From assembly GCF_003818115.1 (NCBI RefSeq), contig NZ_RPOI01000020.1, positions 62,001 to 126,000 on the forward strand: 64,000 nt of DNA. The letters run 5' to 3'. The stretch comes from Citrobacter youngae (lineage in GTDB: Bacteria; Pseudomonadota; Gammaproteobacteria; Enterobacterales; Enterobacteriaceae). The notes under the pieces were generated by a model that saw nothing but the letters and a program-made list of their open reading frames with translations, did not search any database and had not been told where the DNA came from. Shown one piece after another: positions 39,560-48,794 of this stretch. How positions within the stretch are numbered: position 1 is the first letter of the stretch; each line of letters begins with the position of its first letter. A program made the translations under genes and the position numbers.

Positions 39560-39645
39560 GTAGGCCGGATAAAGCGCGCCAGCGCCGCCATCCGGCACGA
39601 CTCCGGGCTTTAACGCCTGATGGCGCTTCGCTTATCAGGCCTACA
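39560..39645. repeat. BIME downstream of ubiG
   Basis: Two REP units of opposite orientation: TGTAGGCCGGATAAAGCGCG followed by CCGCCATCCGGCAC (39560-39598), and GCCTGATGGCGCTTCGCTTA followed by TCAGGCCTAC (39615-39644). The second is an almost exact REP consensus. Confidence 0.9.
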
Positions 39646-39887
39646 TGATTATGCATCGCCTACTGATCCTGAGTAGGCGTCTCAGGGCAATTTTTGTGCC
39701 AGATCATAAGAACTTTCTTTGCCTTAGATGAAGAAATCAGCACTCGATCAAATTTTCTATTTTTTTTCTCAATTATTGACATCCCCGCCAGGCCTTATAA
39801 GACGCGCACTTAGCGATTCTTACCCTTTTGCAACCTCAATTTAACCTCAAAATCAACTCTTGTGCTGAAAAGAATCCCTACTAGAAT

Positions 39888-39935
39888 ACTCACCATATAG
39901 CGTCTATTTTATCAAACAACCCCTACATATAGTAT
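39888..39935 (+). promoter_or_regulatory. Two NrdR boxes upstream of nrdA
   Basis: Two 16-base elements whose cores are CACCATATAG (39891-39900) and CTACATATAG (39923-39932), fitting the NrdR core CWAYATATWG with at most one mismatch. They are 32 bases apart, about three helical turns, the arrangement NrdR needs for cooperative repression of nrd operons. Confidence 0.7.
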
Positions 39936-39974
39936 TTACCCACAGACTTAGTCACAACGTGGCACTGTGGATAA
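39936..39974. promoter_or_regulatory. DnaA boxes upstream of nrdA
   Basis: TGTGGATAA at 39966-39974 is the exact complement of the TTATCCACA DnaA box, and TTACCCACA at 39936-39944 is a one-mismatch box on the other strand. DnaA is known to control nrdA in E. coli. That either site is used here is inferred from position. Confidence 0.6.
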
Positions 39975-40015
39975 TATGGGGGATATTTTTTCTTTCACGG
40001 ACAGGTAAAAACCAC

Positions 40016-42301
40016 ATGAATCAGAGTCTGCTGGTGACAAAGCGTGATGGTAGTACAGAGCGCATCAATCTCGACAAAATCCATCGAGTTCTGGATTGGG
40101 CGGCAGAAGGACTGAATAACGTATCGATTTCACAGGTCGAGTTGCGCTCCCACATTCAGTTTTATGACGGTATCAAGACTTCCGATATCCATGAAACAAT
40201 CATCAAAGCTGCCGCCGACCTGATCTCCCGCGAAGCGCCGGATTATCAGTATCTGGCCGCCCGTCTGGCGATTTTTCATCTGCGCAAAAAAGCCTACGGC
40301 GAGTTTGAACCGCCAAAACTGTTTGACCATGTCGTGAAAATGGTTGAAATGGGCAAATACGACAATCATCTGCTGGAAGACTACACGGAAGAAGAGTTCA
40401 AGCAGATGGACTCGTTCATCATACACGATCGTGATATGACCTTCTCTTATGCTGCAGTGAAGCAGTTAGAGGGCAAATATCTGGTGCAAAACCGTGTTAC
40501 CGGTGAGATCTATGAAAGCGCACAGTTCCTCTACATTCTGGTAGCAGCCTGCCTGTTTTCTAACTATCCGCGTGAAACACGTCTGCAATATGTAAAACGT
40601 TTCTACGACGCCGTTTCTACGTTCAAAATCTCGCTGCCGACGCCGATTATGTCCGGCGTGCGTACCCCAACGCGTCAGTTCAGCTCCTGCGTACTGATCG
40701 AGTGCGGCGACAGCCTTGACTCCATCAACGCAACTTCCAGCGCGATTGTGAAATATGTTTCTCAACGTGCCGGTATCGGTATTAACGCCGGCCGCATCCG
40801 TGCGCTGGGTAGCCCGATTCGCGGCGGTGAAGCGTTCCACACCGGTTGTATTCCGTTCTACAAGCATTTCCAGACGGCGGTGAAATCCTGCTCTCAAGGT
40901 GGCGTACGCGGCGGTGCAGCCACGTTGTTCTACCCAATGTGGCATCTGGAAGTTGAAAGCCTGCTGGTGCTGAAAAACAACCGCGGCGTCGAAGGCAACC
41001 GCGTTCGTCACATGGACTACGGCGTACAAATCAACAAGTTGATGTACACCCGCCTGCTGAAAGGCGGCGACATCACGCTATTCAGTCCGTCCGACGTTCC
41101 GGGCCTGTATGATGCGTTCTTCGCCGATCAGGACGAATTCGAACGTCTGTATACCCAATATGAAAACGACGACAGCATCCGCAAGCAGCGCGTGAAAGCG
41201 GTTGAGCTGTTCTCACTGATGATGCAGGAACGTGCCTCTACCGGCCGTATTTACATTCAGAACGTGGACCACTGCAATACCCACAGCCCGTTCGATCCGG
41301 TTGTCGCGCCAGTGCGCCAGTCCAACCTGTGCCTGGAAATCGCCCTGCCGACCAAACCGCTGACCGACGTTAACGACGAAAACGGTGAAATCGCTCTGTG
41401 TACGCTGTCCGCATTCAACCTGGGGGCAATCAAAGATCTGAGCGAGCTGGAAGAGCTGGCCGTACTGGCTGTGCGTGCTCTCGATGCGCTGCTCGATTAC
41501 CAGGATTATCCAATTCCGGCCGCTAAACGTGGCGCCATGGGCCGTCGTACGCTGGGTATTGGCGTAATCAACTACGCCTACTGGCTGGCGAAAAACGGTA
41601 AACGTTACTCTGACGGCAGCGCGAACAATCTGACTCACAAAACCTTTGAAGCTATTCAGTATTACCTGCTGAAAGCCTCTAACGAACTGGCAAAAGAGCA
41701 AGGCGCATGCCCATGGTTCAACGAAACCACCTATGCGCAGGGTATTTTGCCGATCGATACCTATAAGAAAGACCTCGATGCCATTGCCAACGAGCCGTTG
41801 CACCTGGACTGGGAGCAACTGCGTGAGTCCATTAAGACCCACGGTCTGCGTAACTCCACGCTCTCCGCTCTGATGCCGTCGGAGACCTCTTCGCAGATCT
41901 CCAACGCCACCAACGGTATTGAACCACCACGCGGTTACGTGAGCATCAAAGCATCGAAAGATGGCATTCTGCGCCAGGTTGTGCCGGACTACGAACACCT
42001 GCACGACGCATACGAACTGCTGTGGGAAATGCCGAACAACGACGGCTATCTGCAGCTGGTAGGTATCATGCAGAAATTTATCGATCAGTCGATTTCTGCC
42101 AACACCAACTACGATCCGTCGCGCTTCCCGTCCGGAAAAGTACCGATGCAGCAGTTGCTGAAAGACCTGCTCACCGCCTACAAATTTGGTGTCAAAACGC
42201 TGTATTATCAGAACACCCGTGACGGTGCGGAAGATTCTCAGGACGATCTGGTGCCATCCATTCAGGATGATGGCTGCGAAAGCGGCGCATGTAAGATCTG
42301 A
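40016..42301 (+). CDS. nrdA: Ribonucleoside-diphosphate reductase 1 subunit alpha NrdA
   Basis: Large catalytic subunit of aerobic class Ia ribonucleotide reductase, making dNDPs from NDPs with NrdB. An N-terminal ATP-cone covers about 1-95; the active-site cysteines are in [21 protein letters not shown] and ALCTLSAFN. The C-terminal pair Cys754 and Cys759 (CESGACKI) receives electrons from thioredoxin or glutaredoxin. The start [12 protein letters not shown] gives 761 residues, equal to E. coli. NrdR and DnaA sites lie upstream. Confidence 0.98.
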   Translation: MNQSLLVTKRDGSTERINLDKIHRVLDWAAEGLNNVSISQVELRSHIQFYDGIKTSDIHETIIKAAADLISREAPDYQYLAARLAIFHLRKKAYGEFEPPKLFDHVVKMVEMGKYDNHLLEDYTEEEFKQMDSFIIHDRDMTFSYAAVKQLEGKYLVQNRVTGEIYESAQFLYILVAACLFSNYPRETRLQYVKRFYDAVSTFKISLPTPIMSGVRTPTRQFSSCVLIECGDSLDSINATSSAIVKYVSQRAGIGINAGRIRALGSPIRGGEAFHTGCIPFYKHFQTAVKSCSQGGVRGGAATLFYPMWHLEVESLLVLKNNRGVEGNRVRHMDYGVQINKLMYTRLLKGGDITLFSPSDVPGLYDAFFADQDEFERLYTQYENDDSIRKQRVKAVELFSLMMQERASTGRIYIQNVDHCNTHSPFDPVVAPVRQSNLCLEIALPTKPLTDVNDENGEIALCTLSAFNLGAIKDLSELEELAVLAVRALDALLDYQDYPIPAAKRGAMGRRTLGIGVINYAYWLAKNGKRYSDGSANNLTHKTFEAIQYYLLKASNELAKEQGACPWFNETTYAQGILPIDTYKKDLDAIANEPLHLDWEQLRESIKTHGLRNSTLSALMPSETSSQISNATNGIEPPRGYVSIKASKDGILRQVVPDYEHLHDAYELLWEMPNNDGYLQLVGIMQKFIDQSISANTNYDPSRFPSGKVPMQQLLKDLLTAYKFGVKTLYYQNTRDGAEDSQDDLVPSIQDDGCESGACKI

Positions 42302-42308
42302 TGAATGA

Positions 42309-42387
42309 TGCCGGGTGGCGCTACGCTTACCCGGCCACGATTGCACGGTTTGTAGGCCGGACAAGGTGCTTGCACCGCCTCCGGCGC
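42309..42387. repeat. BIME between nrdA and nrdB
   Basis: REP units TGCCGGGTGGCGCTACGCTT followed by ACCCGGCC (42309-42336), and TGTAGGCCGGACAAGGTGCT followed by TGCACCGCCTCCGGCGC (42351-42387). They lie inside the nrdAB operon and may uncouple the levels of the two parts of the transcript. Confidence 0.8.
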
Positions 42388-42411
42388 TCATCCCACAAAG
42401 GATTCACATCA

Positions 42412-43542
42412 ATGGCATACACCACTTTTTCACAGACGAAAAATGACCAGCTTCTGGAACCGATGTTTTTCGGCCAGCCGGTGAACGTCGCCCGCTACGA
42501 TCAGCAAAAATATGACATCTTCGAAAAACTGATCGAAAAGCAGCTCTCTTTCTTCTGGCGTCCGGAAGAAGTCGACGTTTCACGTGACCGCATTGACTTC
42601 CAGGCACTGCCGGAACATGAAAAACATATCTTCATCAGCAACCTGAAGTATCAGACGCTGCTGGACTCTATTCAGGGACGTAGCCCGAACGTGGCGCTGC
42701 TGCCGCTGATTTCTATCCCTGAGCTGGAAACCTGGGTGGAAACGTGGGCGTTTTCTGAAACGATCCATTCCCGCTCCTACACCCACATCATTCGTAACAT
42801 CGTGAACGATCCTGCGGTGGTGTTCGACGATATCGTCACCAACGAACAGATCCAGAAACGCGCGGAAGGCATTTCCAGCTACTACGATGAGTTGATCGAG
42901 ATGACCAGCTACTGGCATCTGCTGGGCGAAGGCACCCATACAGTCAATGGTAAAACGGTTGTCGTCAACCTGCGTGAACTGAAGAAAAAACTGTATCTGT
43001 GCCTGATGAGCGTTAACGCGCTGGAAGCGATTCGCTTCTACGTCAGCTTTGCCTGCTCTTTCGCTTTTGCAGAACGCGAACTGATGGAAGGTAATGCAAA
43101 AATCATTCGTCTGATTGCCCGTGATGAAGCCCTGCATCTGACCGGCACCCAGCATATGCTGAACCTGTTGCGCAGCGGCGTGGACGATCCGGAAATGGCG
43201 GAAATCGCCGAAGAGTGTAAACAAGAGTGCTATGACCTGTTTGTACAGGCCGCGCTGCAGGAAAAAGAGTGGGCGGATTATCTGTTCCGTGACGGTTCGA
43301 TGATCGGTCTGAACAAAGATATCCTGTGCCAGTACGTTGAGTACATCACCAATATCCGTATGCAGGCTGTTGGCCTTGACTTGCCATTCCAGACACGCTC
43401 TAACCCGATCCCGTGGATCAATACCTGGCTGGTATCCGATAACGTCCAGGTTGCACCGCAGGAAGTCGAAGTCAGCTCTTACCTGGTCGGCCAAATCGAC
43501 GCCGAAGTTGATACCGACGACCTGAGTAACTTCCAGCTCTGA
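42412..43542 (+). CDS. nrdB: Ribonucleoside-diphosphate reductase 1 subunit beta NrdB
   Basis: Small subunit holding the diiron centre and the tyrosyl radical. Radical Tyr122 (E. coli mature numbering) is in [11 protein letters not shown]; iron ligands are visible in [16 protein letters not shown] and ARDEALHL. The start [12 protein letters not shown], after AAAGGATTCACATCA, gives 376 residues, equal to E. coli. A longer reading from 42301 crosses the BIME and is rejected. Its stop overlaps the yfaE start by one base. Confidence 0.98.
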   Translation: MAYTTFSQTKNDQLLEPMFFGQPVNVARYDQQKYDIFEKLIEKQLSFFWRPEEVDVSRDRIDFQALPEHEKHIFISNLKYQTLLDSIQGRSPNVALLPLISIPELETWVETWAFSETIHSRSYTHIIRNIVNDPAVVFDDIVTNEQIQKRAEGISSYYDELIEMTSYWHLLGEGTHTVNGKTVVVNLRELKKKLYLCLMSVNALEAIRFYVSFACSFAFAERELMEGNAKIIRLIARDEALHLTGTQHMLNLLRSGVDDPEMAEIAEECKQECYDLFVQAALQEKEWADYLFRDGSMIGLNKDILCQYVEYITNIRMQAVGLDLPFQTRSNPIPWINTWLVSDNVQVAPQEVEVSSYLVGQIDAEVDTDDLSNFQL

Positions 43543-43796
43543 TGGGTCGCGTTACTCTGCGCATCTCTGGCACACAACTGCTGTGCCAGGATGAACATCC
43601 TTCCCTGCTCGCCGCGCTCGAATCGCACAACGTCGAAGTCGAGTATCAGTGCCGTGAAGGTTACTGCGGTTCCTGCCGTACCCGCCTGGTGGCGGGACAG
43701 GTTGACTGGATTGCAGAACCTCTGGCCTTTATTCAGCCGGGTGAGATATTGCCCTGCTGTTGCCGGGCAAACGGGGATATTGAGATTGAAATGTAG
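43542..43796 (+). CDS. yfaE: 2Fe-2S ferredoxin YfaE
   Basis: Small ferredoxin of 84 residues that supplies electrons to repair and maintain the NrdB diiron-tyrosyl cofactor. The plant-type cluster motif CREGYCGSCRTRLVAG and the distant cysteine in ILPCCC are present. It follows nrdB with a one-base overlap, consistent with a shared role. Confidence 0.96.
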   Translation: MGRVTLRISGTQLLCQDEHPSLLAALESHNVEVEYQCREGYCGSCRTRLVAGQVDWIAEPLAFIQPGEILPCCCRANGDIEIEM

Positions 43797-43799
43797 TGC

Positions 43800-44990
43800 T
43801 TAGTGGACTTCATGCGTGGAGACCAATACCACGTCTGGGCGTTTTTTCATCTGCATGATATACAACGCCCCGGCCAGCACCACCAGCAAAGCCCCGACCA
43901 GGTAAATCGCCCTATACCCCACGCCTTCAACCATCATCCCCATAATGAACGCACCAATCGCCATTCCCGCGTCCATTGCATTGAAAAACAGCGAATTGGC
44001 AACACCGATTTTGTGCGGCTCCACTGAACTAATAATTTGTGTCTGAAATACCGGCGTAACCGAACCGTAACCAATACCAATTAATCCTCCGGCAATAATC
44101 ATCATGATGCTGCCGTTGGTATAGCCCAGCGCTACCAGCCCAACGGTGAAGGCCAGTAAGCACGGATAAACCACGTATTTCGGCCCTTTTCTATCACAGA
44201 TATTGCCGGTAAAGGTTCGGCAGACCATCAGGCAAATAGCGTAGCACAGCAGGAAATTACTGGCGGCTGCCATCAAATCCAATTCGCGGGCATACAGTGC
44301 CAGGAAGGCTGAAACACCCGCATAGGAAAAGGTCATAAAGAATGTCACCATCGCGAAAGGCAGCGCGGCGCGGTCAAACATGGCGGCAAAGCCCAGATTC
44401 GGTTTGGAACCATCAGCGTGACAAATCACTGGCGGTACGGCGACAATCAGTGACAGCACAATCCCCAACGCCGCCACAACCGTGCACAACCAGAATGCAG
44501 CAGTGTAGGCTTCCCAGCGCGCCATGTTCAGCCCTACCCATGGCCCCACAACCATTGCCAGTCCCATGGCTAAAGAGAAAAAACTGATGCCCTCCCCACG
44601 TCGGGAGGCCGGTATCAACCGCGCGGAAATCGTTCCTTTTACCGTGGTTATAACGCCAAACGTTACACCATGAAGCACCCGAATCAGCAGGAGTGATTCA
44701 ATTGAATGGCAAACCGGATACAGCGCAGTGACCACCAAAAAGGCCAGAGAAGAGAGCACCAGAATCGTTTTATTCGAATATTTCCCCACCCACTGCCCGG
44801 CAAAAGGACGAACAAGAATGGCAGAGCCCAAAAAGAACGTGACTAATAAACCGGCCTTATCAGGAGTAGCATGCAGGCGATCCGAAATATAGATCGGAAG
44901 CAGGGTCAGCAGGACATAAAAAACAAAAAAGATAATAAAGCTGATAATCGTTATTGCCCAGAAATCCTTCGTCCACAGTTTTTCTTTCAT
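43800..44990 (-). CDS. MFS transporter of unknown substrate
   Basis: Twelve-helix major facilitator protein of 396 residues. The start MKEKLWTKDFWAI fits the family N-terminus; an upstream in-frame ATG at 45026 would add 12 residues before a hydrophilic lead. An MFS-type loop is visible in VRPFAGQWVGKYSNKT. It is divergent from a LysR-type gene, a layout typical of a regulator and its target transporter. E. coli K-12 has other genes between yfaE and glpQ. The substrate is unknown; drug or metabolite export is a family-level guess only. Confidence 0.8.
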   Translation of the reverse strand: MKEKLWTKDFWAITIISFIIFFVFYVLLTLLPIYISDRLHATPDKAGLLVTFFLGSAILVRPFAGQWVGKYSNKTILVLSSLAFLVVTALYPVCHSIESLLLIRVLHGVTFGVITTVKGTISARLIPASRRGEGISFFSLAMGLAMVVGPWVGLNMARWEAYTAAFWLCTVVAALGIVLSLIVAVPPVICHADGSKPNLGFAAMFDRAALPFAMVTFFMTFSYAGVSAFLALYARELDLMAAASNFLLCYAICLMVCRTFTGNICDRKGPKYVVYPCLLAFTVGLVALGYTNGSIMMIIAGGLIGIGYGSVTPVFQTQIISSVEPHKIGVANSLFFNAMDAGMAIGAFIMGMMVEGVGYRAIYLVGALLVVLAGALYIMQMKKRPDVVLVSTHEVH

Positions 44991-45115
44991 ATTCGACAAC
45001 CTTGTCCAGACGGCGCACGCAGGCAACGCTCAGCACAACTGAACGACGGACAAGTGCGTCAAAATGTGAGTTAAACACCAGAACGCCAGTATAAATAAGC
45101 TCATGATATTAGAGA

Positions 45116-45141
45116 AATTAATCGTTTTAATATTATTAATT
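45116..45141. promoter_or_regulatory. Inverted repeat in the MFS/LysR divergent promoter region
   Basis: AATTAAT and ATTAATT, perfect 7-base arms 12 bases apart, 11 bases upstream of the LysR start. It resembles a LysR T-N11-A type site and could be the regulator's binding site in the 162-base divergent region. No direct evidence. Confidence 0.4.
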
Positions 45142-45152
45142 AGAAGAAACTA

Positions 45153-46031
45153 ATGACACTAACACAGATCCACGCTTTGCTTGCCGTGCTCGAGTACGGC
45201 GGTTTTACCGAAGCCAGCAAGCGGCTGTATATGACCCAGTCCGCCGTGAGTCAGGCAATTTCAGCATTAGAAGAAGAGCTGGGCGTTGATATTTTAATCC
45301 GCGAACGTCGCAAAGACATCAGGCTCACCCCGGCGGGACACCGGATCGTGCCACGCCTGCGAGCCATCGTGTCAGAAACCAACGCGGTGAAAGAAATTGC
45401 CGAGCAGGAACGACAAAACCCAGCCCGAACCCTGCGTATCGGCTGTTTTCCCAGCGCCTGCGCCTGCATTTTACCTGGCATTATCCGCCACTTTGAACAG
45501 CAGCATCCGCACATCAAAATTATCCCCTTCGAAGAGAACAGCCCGGCGATCGTTGATTCCCTGCGCAGCGGGGATATCAATGCTGGATTTGTGCATTTCC
45601 CGGTCAATGGCATGTACTGCGTACCGGTCTACCGCGATAAATTTACCGTAGTGGTCCCCGAAAGCCACCCACTGGCAGCCAACACCACTATTTCGCTGGA
45701 AGAACTGATGGGAGAACCGCTGATTATCAGTAAAGGCCGCTATGAATTAAGCATCATGACGCTATTTAAAGAGAAAGGTATCGAGCCGGTCATTAAATAC
45801 GAATTTAACCATCCAGATACCGCAATGAGCTTTATTCGCCAGGGGCTGGGGATTGCATTATTACCGGAACTCACACTGAAGGCGGTTGGCGGGGAAATTC
45901 GCTCAGTGGCGCTGGAGCCAACGTTTTATCGACAAATATCGTTATTGGCAAAAGAGCCGCCGGTAGACGGCAGCCCTTTATTTCTACTGCAGGCATATAT
46001 GGAATCGTTGACTGCTGACGGCCTCATCTAG
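45153..46031 (+). CDS. LysR-family transcriptional regulator
   Basis: A 292-residue LysR-type regulator. The N-terminal winged helix-turn-helix (about 1-60) reads MTLTQIHALLAVLEYGGFTE and ASKRLYMTQSAVSQAISALE; the rest is a two-lobed effector domain starting at RTLRIGCFPSA. It probably controls the divergent MFS gene and itself. The effector is unknown. The pair is not at this place in E. coli K-12, so it is an accessory insertion or a lineage-specific replacement. Confidence 0.9.
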   Translation: MTLTQIHALLAVLEYGGFTEASKRLYMTQSAVSQAISALEEELGVDILIRERRKDIRLTPAGHRIVPRLRAIVSETNAVKEIAEQERQNPARTLRIGCFPSACACILPGIIRHFEQQHPHIKIIPFEENSPAIVDSLRSGDINAGFVHFPVNGMYCVPVYRDKFTVVVPESHPLAANTTISLEELMGEPLIISKGRYELSIMTLFKEKGIEPVIKYEFNHPDTAMSFIRQGLGIALLPELTLKAVGGEIRSVALEPTFYRQISLLAKEPPVDGSPLFLLQAYMESLTADGLI

Positions 46032-46054
46032 CAATCTGCTCACGCTTCACAAAT

Positions 46055-46087
46055 AAGGCCTGCGGAAATACGTTCATCGCAGGCCTT
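46055..46087. terminator. Hairpin between the LysR gene and glpQ
   Basis: AAGGCCTGCG and CGCAGGCCTT are perfect 10-base arms across a 13-base loop, in the 62-base gap between two convergent genes. It likely ends both transcripts, though T runs are weak. Confidence 0.65.
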
Positions 46088-46093
46088 CTGCCC

Positions 46094-47161
46094 TTACTCT
46101 TTATGCAGGAATTTCACCGCTTTGTCGGGGAAGTCGGTGAACAGCCCGTCAACGCCCGCCTTGTTGTACAACACGTCATACAGCTGGTTTACATCCGTTG
46201 CATAATCCGGCAACTGATCGGCACGAACAGTATAAGGATGCACCACCATCTTGTTCTGGTGCGCGTCCTGTACCATACCCGTCAATGAGATGTTGCCCTT
46301 ACTGGACTTCTCATCAACCAGCATATGGTAGTCCGGCCCAATGCCGTCCGCATACTGCGCAACCTGCTTCATGGCACCCGGTTTAAACATCCAGTCGTAG
46401 TTGTAATTCACCCAACTGCCGTCTGGCTTTTTCTCCTGAGTTTCATTCCAGTCAGTGTACGCAATCAACTGCACCAGATTGAGATCCATCCCCATCTTCG
46501 GTTCCAGTTCATTCTTAATGCGTTTTAACTCCGCAACATCAAAGCACTGCAGATAGACATTGTCTTGTTTACCGGTGTACCCGTACTTTTTCAGTACTTC
46601 CAGCGTTTTAGCCGCAATGTCCTTCCCTTCCTGATGATGGAACCACGGCGCTTTCATTTCCGGGTAAATACCGATATTTTTGCCGGTTGAATGATTTAAT
46701 CCCTGAACAAATTCAATTTCTTCTTCGAAAGTGTGCACACGGAAATCAGATTTACCCATCGGGAAACGCCCTGGATATGTCTGTACCTTTTTGCCATTTT
46801 CGATATCGAAACCTTCGGTAAATTTCAGCGATTTGATCTCATCCAGCGTAAAGTCGATGGCATAGTAACGCCCATCTTTACGCGCACGATCCGGGAAGCG
46901 ATCAGCAACATCGGTGACGCGGTCAAGATAGTGGTCATGCAGGACGACCAGATGGTCGTCTTTAGTCATCACCAAATCCTGCTCCAGAAAATCCGCGCCC
47001 TGAGCATAAGCCATCGCTTTCGCAGGTAACGTATGCTCCGGTAAATATCCGCTGGCGCCACGGTGCGCAATGACAATTTTATCTGCGGCAACCGCCGCAC
47101 TGCTCACAACCATACCTGCCAGCATCAGCGCCACGCTAAGACTTTTCAATGTGGTTTTCAT
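46094..47161 (-). CDS. glpQ: Periplasmic glycerophosphodiester phosphodiesterase GlpQ
   Basis: Calcium-dependent enzyme that splits glycerophosphodiesters to glycerol-3-phosphate and an alcohol, feeding GlpT. A signal peptide ends VSSAAVAA. The GDPD active site is seen in IAHRGASGYLPEHT, with EQDLVMTKD and VLHDHYLDR. It has 355 residues (E. coli 358). It follows glpT by 3 bases in a two-gene operon. Confidence 0.97.
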   Translation of the reverse strand: MKTTLKSLSVALMLAGMVVSSAAVAADKIVIAHRGASGYLPEHTLPAKAMAYAQGADFLEQDLVMTKDDHLVVLHDHYLDRVTDVADRFPDRARKDGRYYAIDFTLDEIKSLKFTEGFDIENGKKVQTYPGRFPMGKSDFRVHTFEEEIEFVQGLNHSTGKNIGIYPEMKAPWFHHQEGKDIAAKTLEVLKKYGYTGKQDNVYLQCFDVAELKRIKNELEPKMGMDLNLVQLIAYTDWNETQEKKPDGSWVNYNYDWMFKPGAMKQVAQYADGIGPDYHMLVDEKSSKGNISLTGMVQDAHQNKMVVHPYTVRADQLPDYATDVNQLYDVLYNKAGVDGLFTDFPDKAVKFLHKE

Positions 47162-47164
47162 CTA

Positions 47165-48523
47165 TTAGCCCCCGTTACGCTTGAGCAGCATCTCTTCATG
47201 ATGGCGTTTTTCACCAATCATGACGACTACCAGCAGAATCACCGCCAGCACGCTACCGCCAATCATCACCATAAAGCCGCCATCCCAACCGAAGAAGTCG
47301 ACGGTGTAGCCGACAATGGCGCTCGCCGCGACAGAACCGCCCAGGTAACCGAACAGTCCAGTGAAGCCTGCCGCCGTCCCCGCCGCTTTTTTCGGTGCCA
47401 GTTCCAGCGCATGCAGACCGATCAACATGACCGGGCCGTAGATCAGGAAGCCGATGATAATCATACAAGCCATATCTACGTTCGGGTTGCCTGCCGGGTT
47501 CATCCAGTAAACGATGGTCGCGATGGTAACCAGCGTCATAAAGAACACGCCGGTGGCACCACGGTTACCACGGAAGACTTTATCCGACATCCAGCCACAC
47601 AGCAGCGTGCCAGGAATCCCCGCATATTCATACAGGAAGTAGGCCCAGGATGATTTATCCAGTGCAAAATGCTTCACTTCTTTCAGATAGGTCGGTGACC
47701 AGTCGAGGATGCCGTAGCGCAGCAGATACACAAACACGTTGGCGATAGCGATGTACCACAACAGTTTATTCGGTAGTACGTATTGCATGAAGATCTGCTT
47801 CGCAGTCAGCTCTTCTTCCGCTTTTTCGTTGTAATCATCCGGATAGTCGTTCTTGTACTCTTCGATAGGCGGCAGGCCACAGGACTGCGGCGTATCTCGC
47901 ATCATCGCAAAAGCAAACAACGCAACGACTATCGCACCAAAGGCAGGCATGTACAGCGCCGCTTTCCAGTCGTTAAACCAGGCCATACCCAGCAGGAACA
48001 GCAGCGGAGGCAGACCGCCACCTACGTTATGCGCACAGTTCCAGACAGAAACGATACCGCCACGCTCTTTCTGCGACCACCAGTGCACCATAGTACGACC
48101 ACACGGCGGCCACCCCATCCCCTGGAACCAACCGCAGAGGAACAGCAGCACAAACATGACTGCAATGCTGGATGTCGCCCACGGCACGAAGCCCATGAAC
48201 AGCATCACCGCAGCAGCCAGAATCAGACCCGCGGGCAGGAAAACGCGCGGATTCGAGCGATCTGAGACGGACCCCATGATGAATTTCGAAAATCCGTATG
48301 CAATGGAGATACCGGACAACGCAAAACCCAGATCGCCACGCGAGAAACCCTGTTCAACCAGATACGGCATGGCCAGAGCAAAGTTCTTACGTACCAGATA
48401 GTACGCGGCATAACCGAAAAATATTCCCAGGAAAATCTGCCAGCGCAATCGACGATAAGTCGGATCGATCTCCGCTGCAGCTAAACGCGCTTTGTGTGGC
48501 GCAGGTTTAAAAATGCTCAACAT
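47165..48523 (-). CDS. glpT: Glycerol-3-phosphate:phosphate antiporter GlpT
   Basis: Inner-membrane MFS antiporter that imports glycerol-3-phosphate, and fosfomycin, in exchange for phosphate. Twelve helices; the substrate arginines lie in [13 protein letters not shown] and LLRYGILDW (Arg45 and Arg269 in E. coli). The start [14 protein letters not shown] gives 452 residues, equal to E. coli; longer in-frame reading from 48664 covers the control region. The gene is intact, so the usual loss-of-function route to fosfomycin resistance is not seen here. Confidence 0.97.
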   Translation of the reverse strand: MLSIFKPAPHKARLAAAEIDPTYRRLRWQIFLGIFFGYAAYYLVRKNFALAMPYLVEQGFSRGDLGFALSGISIAYGFSKFIMGSVSDRSNPRVFLPAGLILAAAVMLFMGFVPWATSSIAVMFVLLFLCGWFQGMGWPPCGRTMVHWWSQKERGGIVSVWNCAHNVGGGLPPLLFLLGMAWFNDWKAALYMPAFGAIVVALFAFAMMRDTPQSCGLPPIEEYKNDYPDDYNEKAEEELTAKQIFMQYVLPNKLLWYIAIANVFVYLLRYGILDWSPTYLKEVKHFALDKSSWAYFLYEYAGIPGTLLCGWMSDKVFRGNRGATGVFFMTLVTIATIVYWMNPAGNPNVDMACMIIIGFLIYGPVMLIGLHALELAPKKAAGTAAGFTGLFGYLGGSVAASAIVGYTVDFFGWDGGFMVMIGGSVLAVILLVVVMIGEKRHHEEMLLKRNGG

Positions 48524-48794
48524 ATATAGTAGCCTCCGTGGCCGTCTTTCATTCGAAGGAAACACTGCAGATTGCCGTAACAACCCTACCGCTCCCAGTG
48601 TGGCCGCGATGTTAAGGAAACATTCCGGGCAATAATGTGAATTACAGCACAGATTGTTACACATTTATGACAAATGTTCATAAAAGCGCACGAAATCACG
48701 TTTCATTTTCGAATTATGAGCGATTATGCGCAAAACAAACAATCCATGTTTTTTATGTGGCTAAATGATAAAAAACGAACTGTGAGGAAAAACA
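48524..48794. promoter_or_regulatory. Divergent glpTQ/glpABC control region
   Basis: A 271-base region with a good CRP site TGTGAATTACAGCACA at 48636-48651. Two stretches resemble GlpR operators: AATGTTCATAAAAGCGCACG (48673-48692) and ATTTTCGAATTATGAGCGAT (48705-48724), each matching one operator half well and the other poorly. E. coli has CRP, GlpR and FNR sites in the same region. The A+T-rich part next to glpA should hold its promoter. Confidence 0.55.

Larger units (their letters stand above)
39529..40015. other. Intergenic and control region upstream of nrdA
   Basis: 487 bases without a gene. It holds a BIME close to ubiG (39560-39645), an A+T-rich middle section, and the nrdA control region with two NrdR boxes and DnaA-box-like sites. 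A 57-base in-frame extension upstream of the nrdA start is not considered coding. Confidence 0.6.

Noticed and set aside
39560..39645. Repeats near ubiG, rcsB, eco and nrdA as a CRISPR-like array
   Set aside because: They are paired inverted REP units at separate places, not evenly spaced direct repeats with unique spacers, and no cas genes are present.
41213..42391. Long open frame opposite nrdA
   Set aside because: A shadow of the nrdA coding sequence; composition is that of antisense translation, with no motif.
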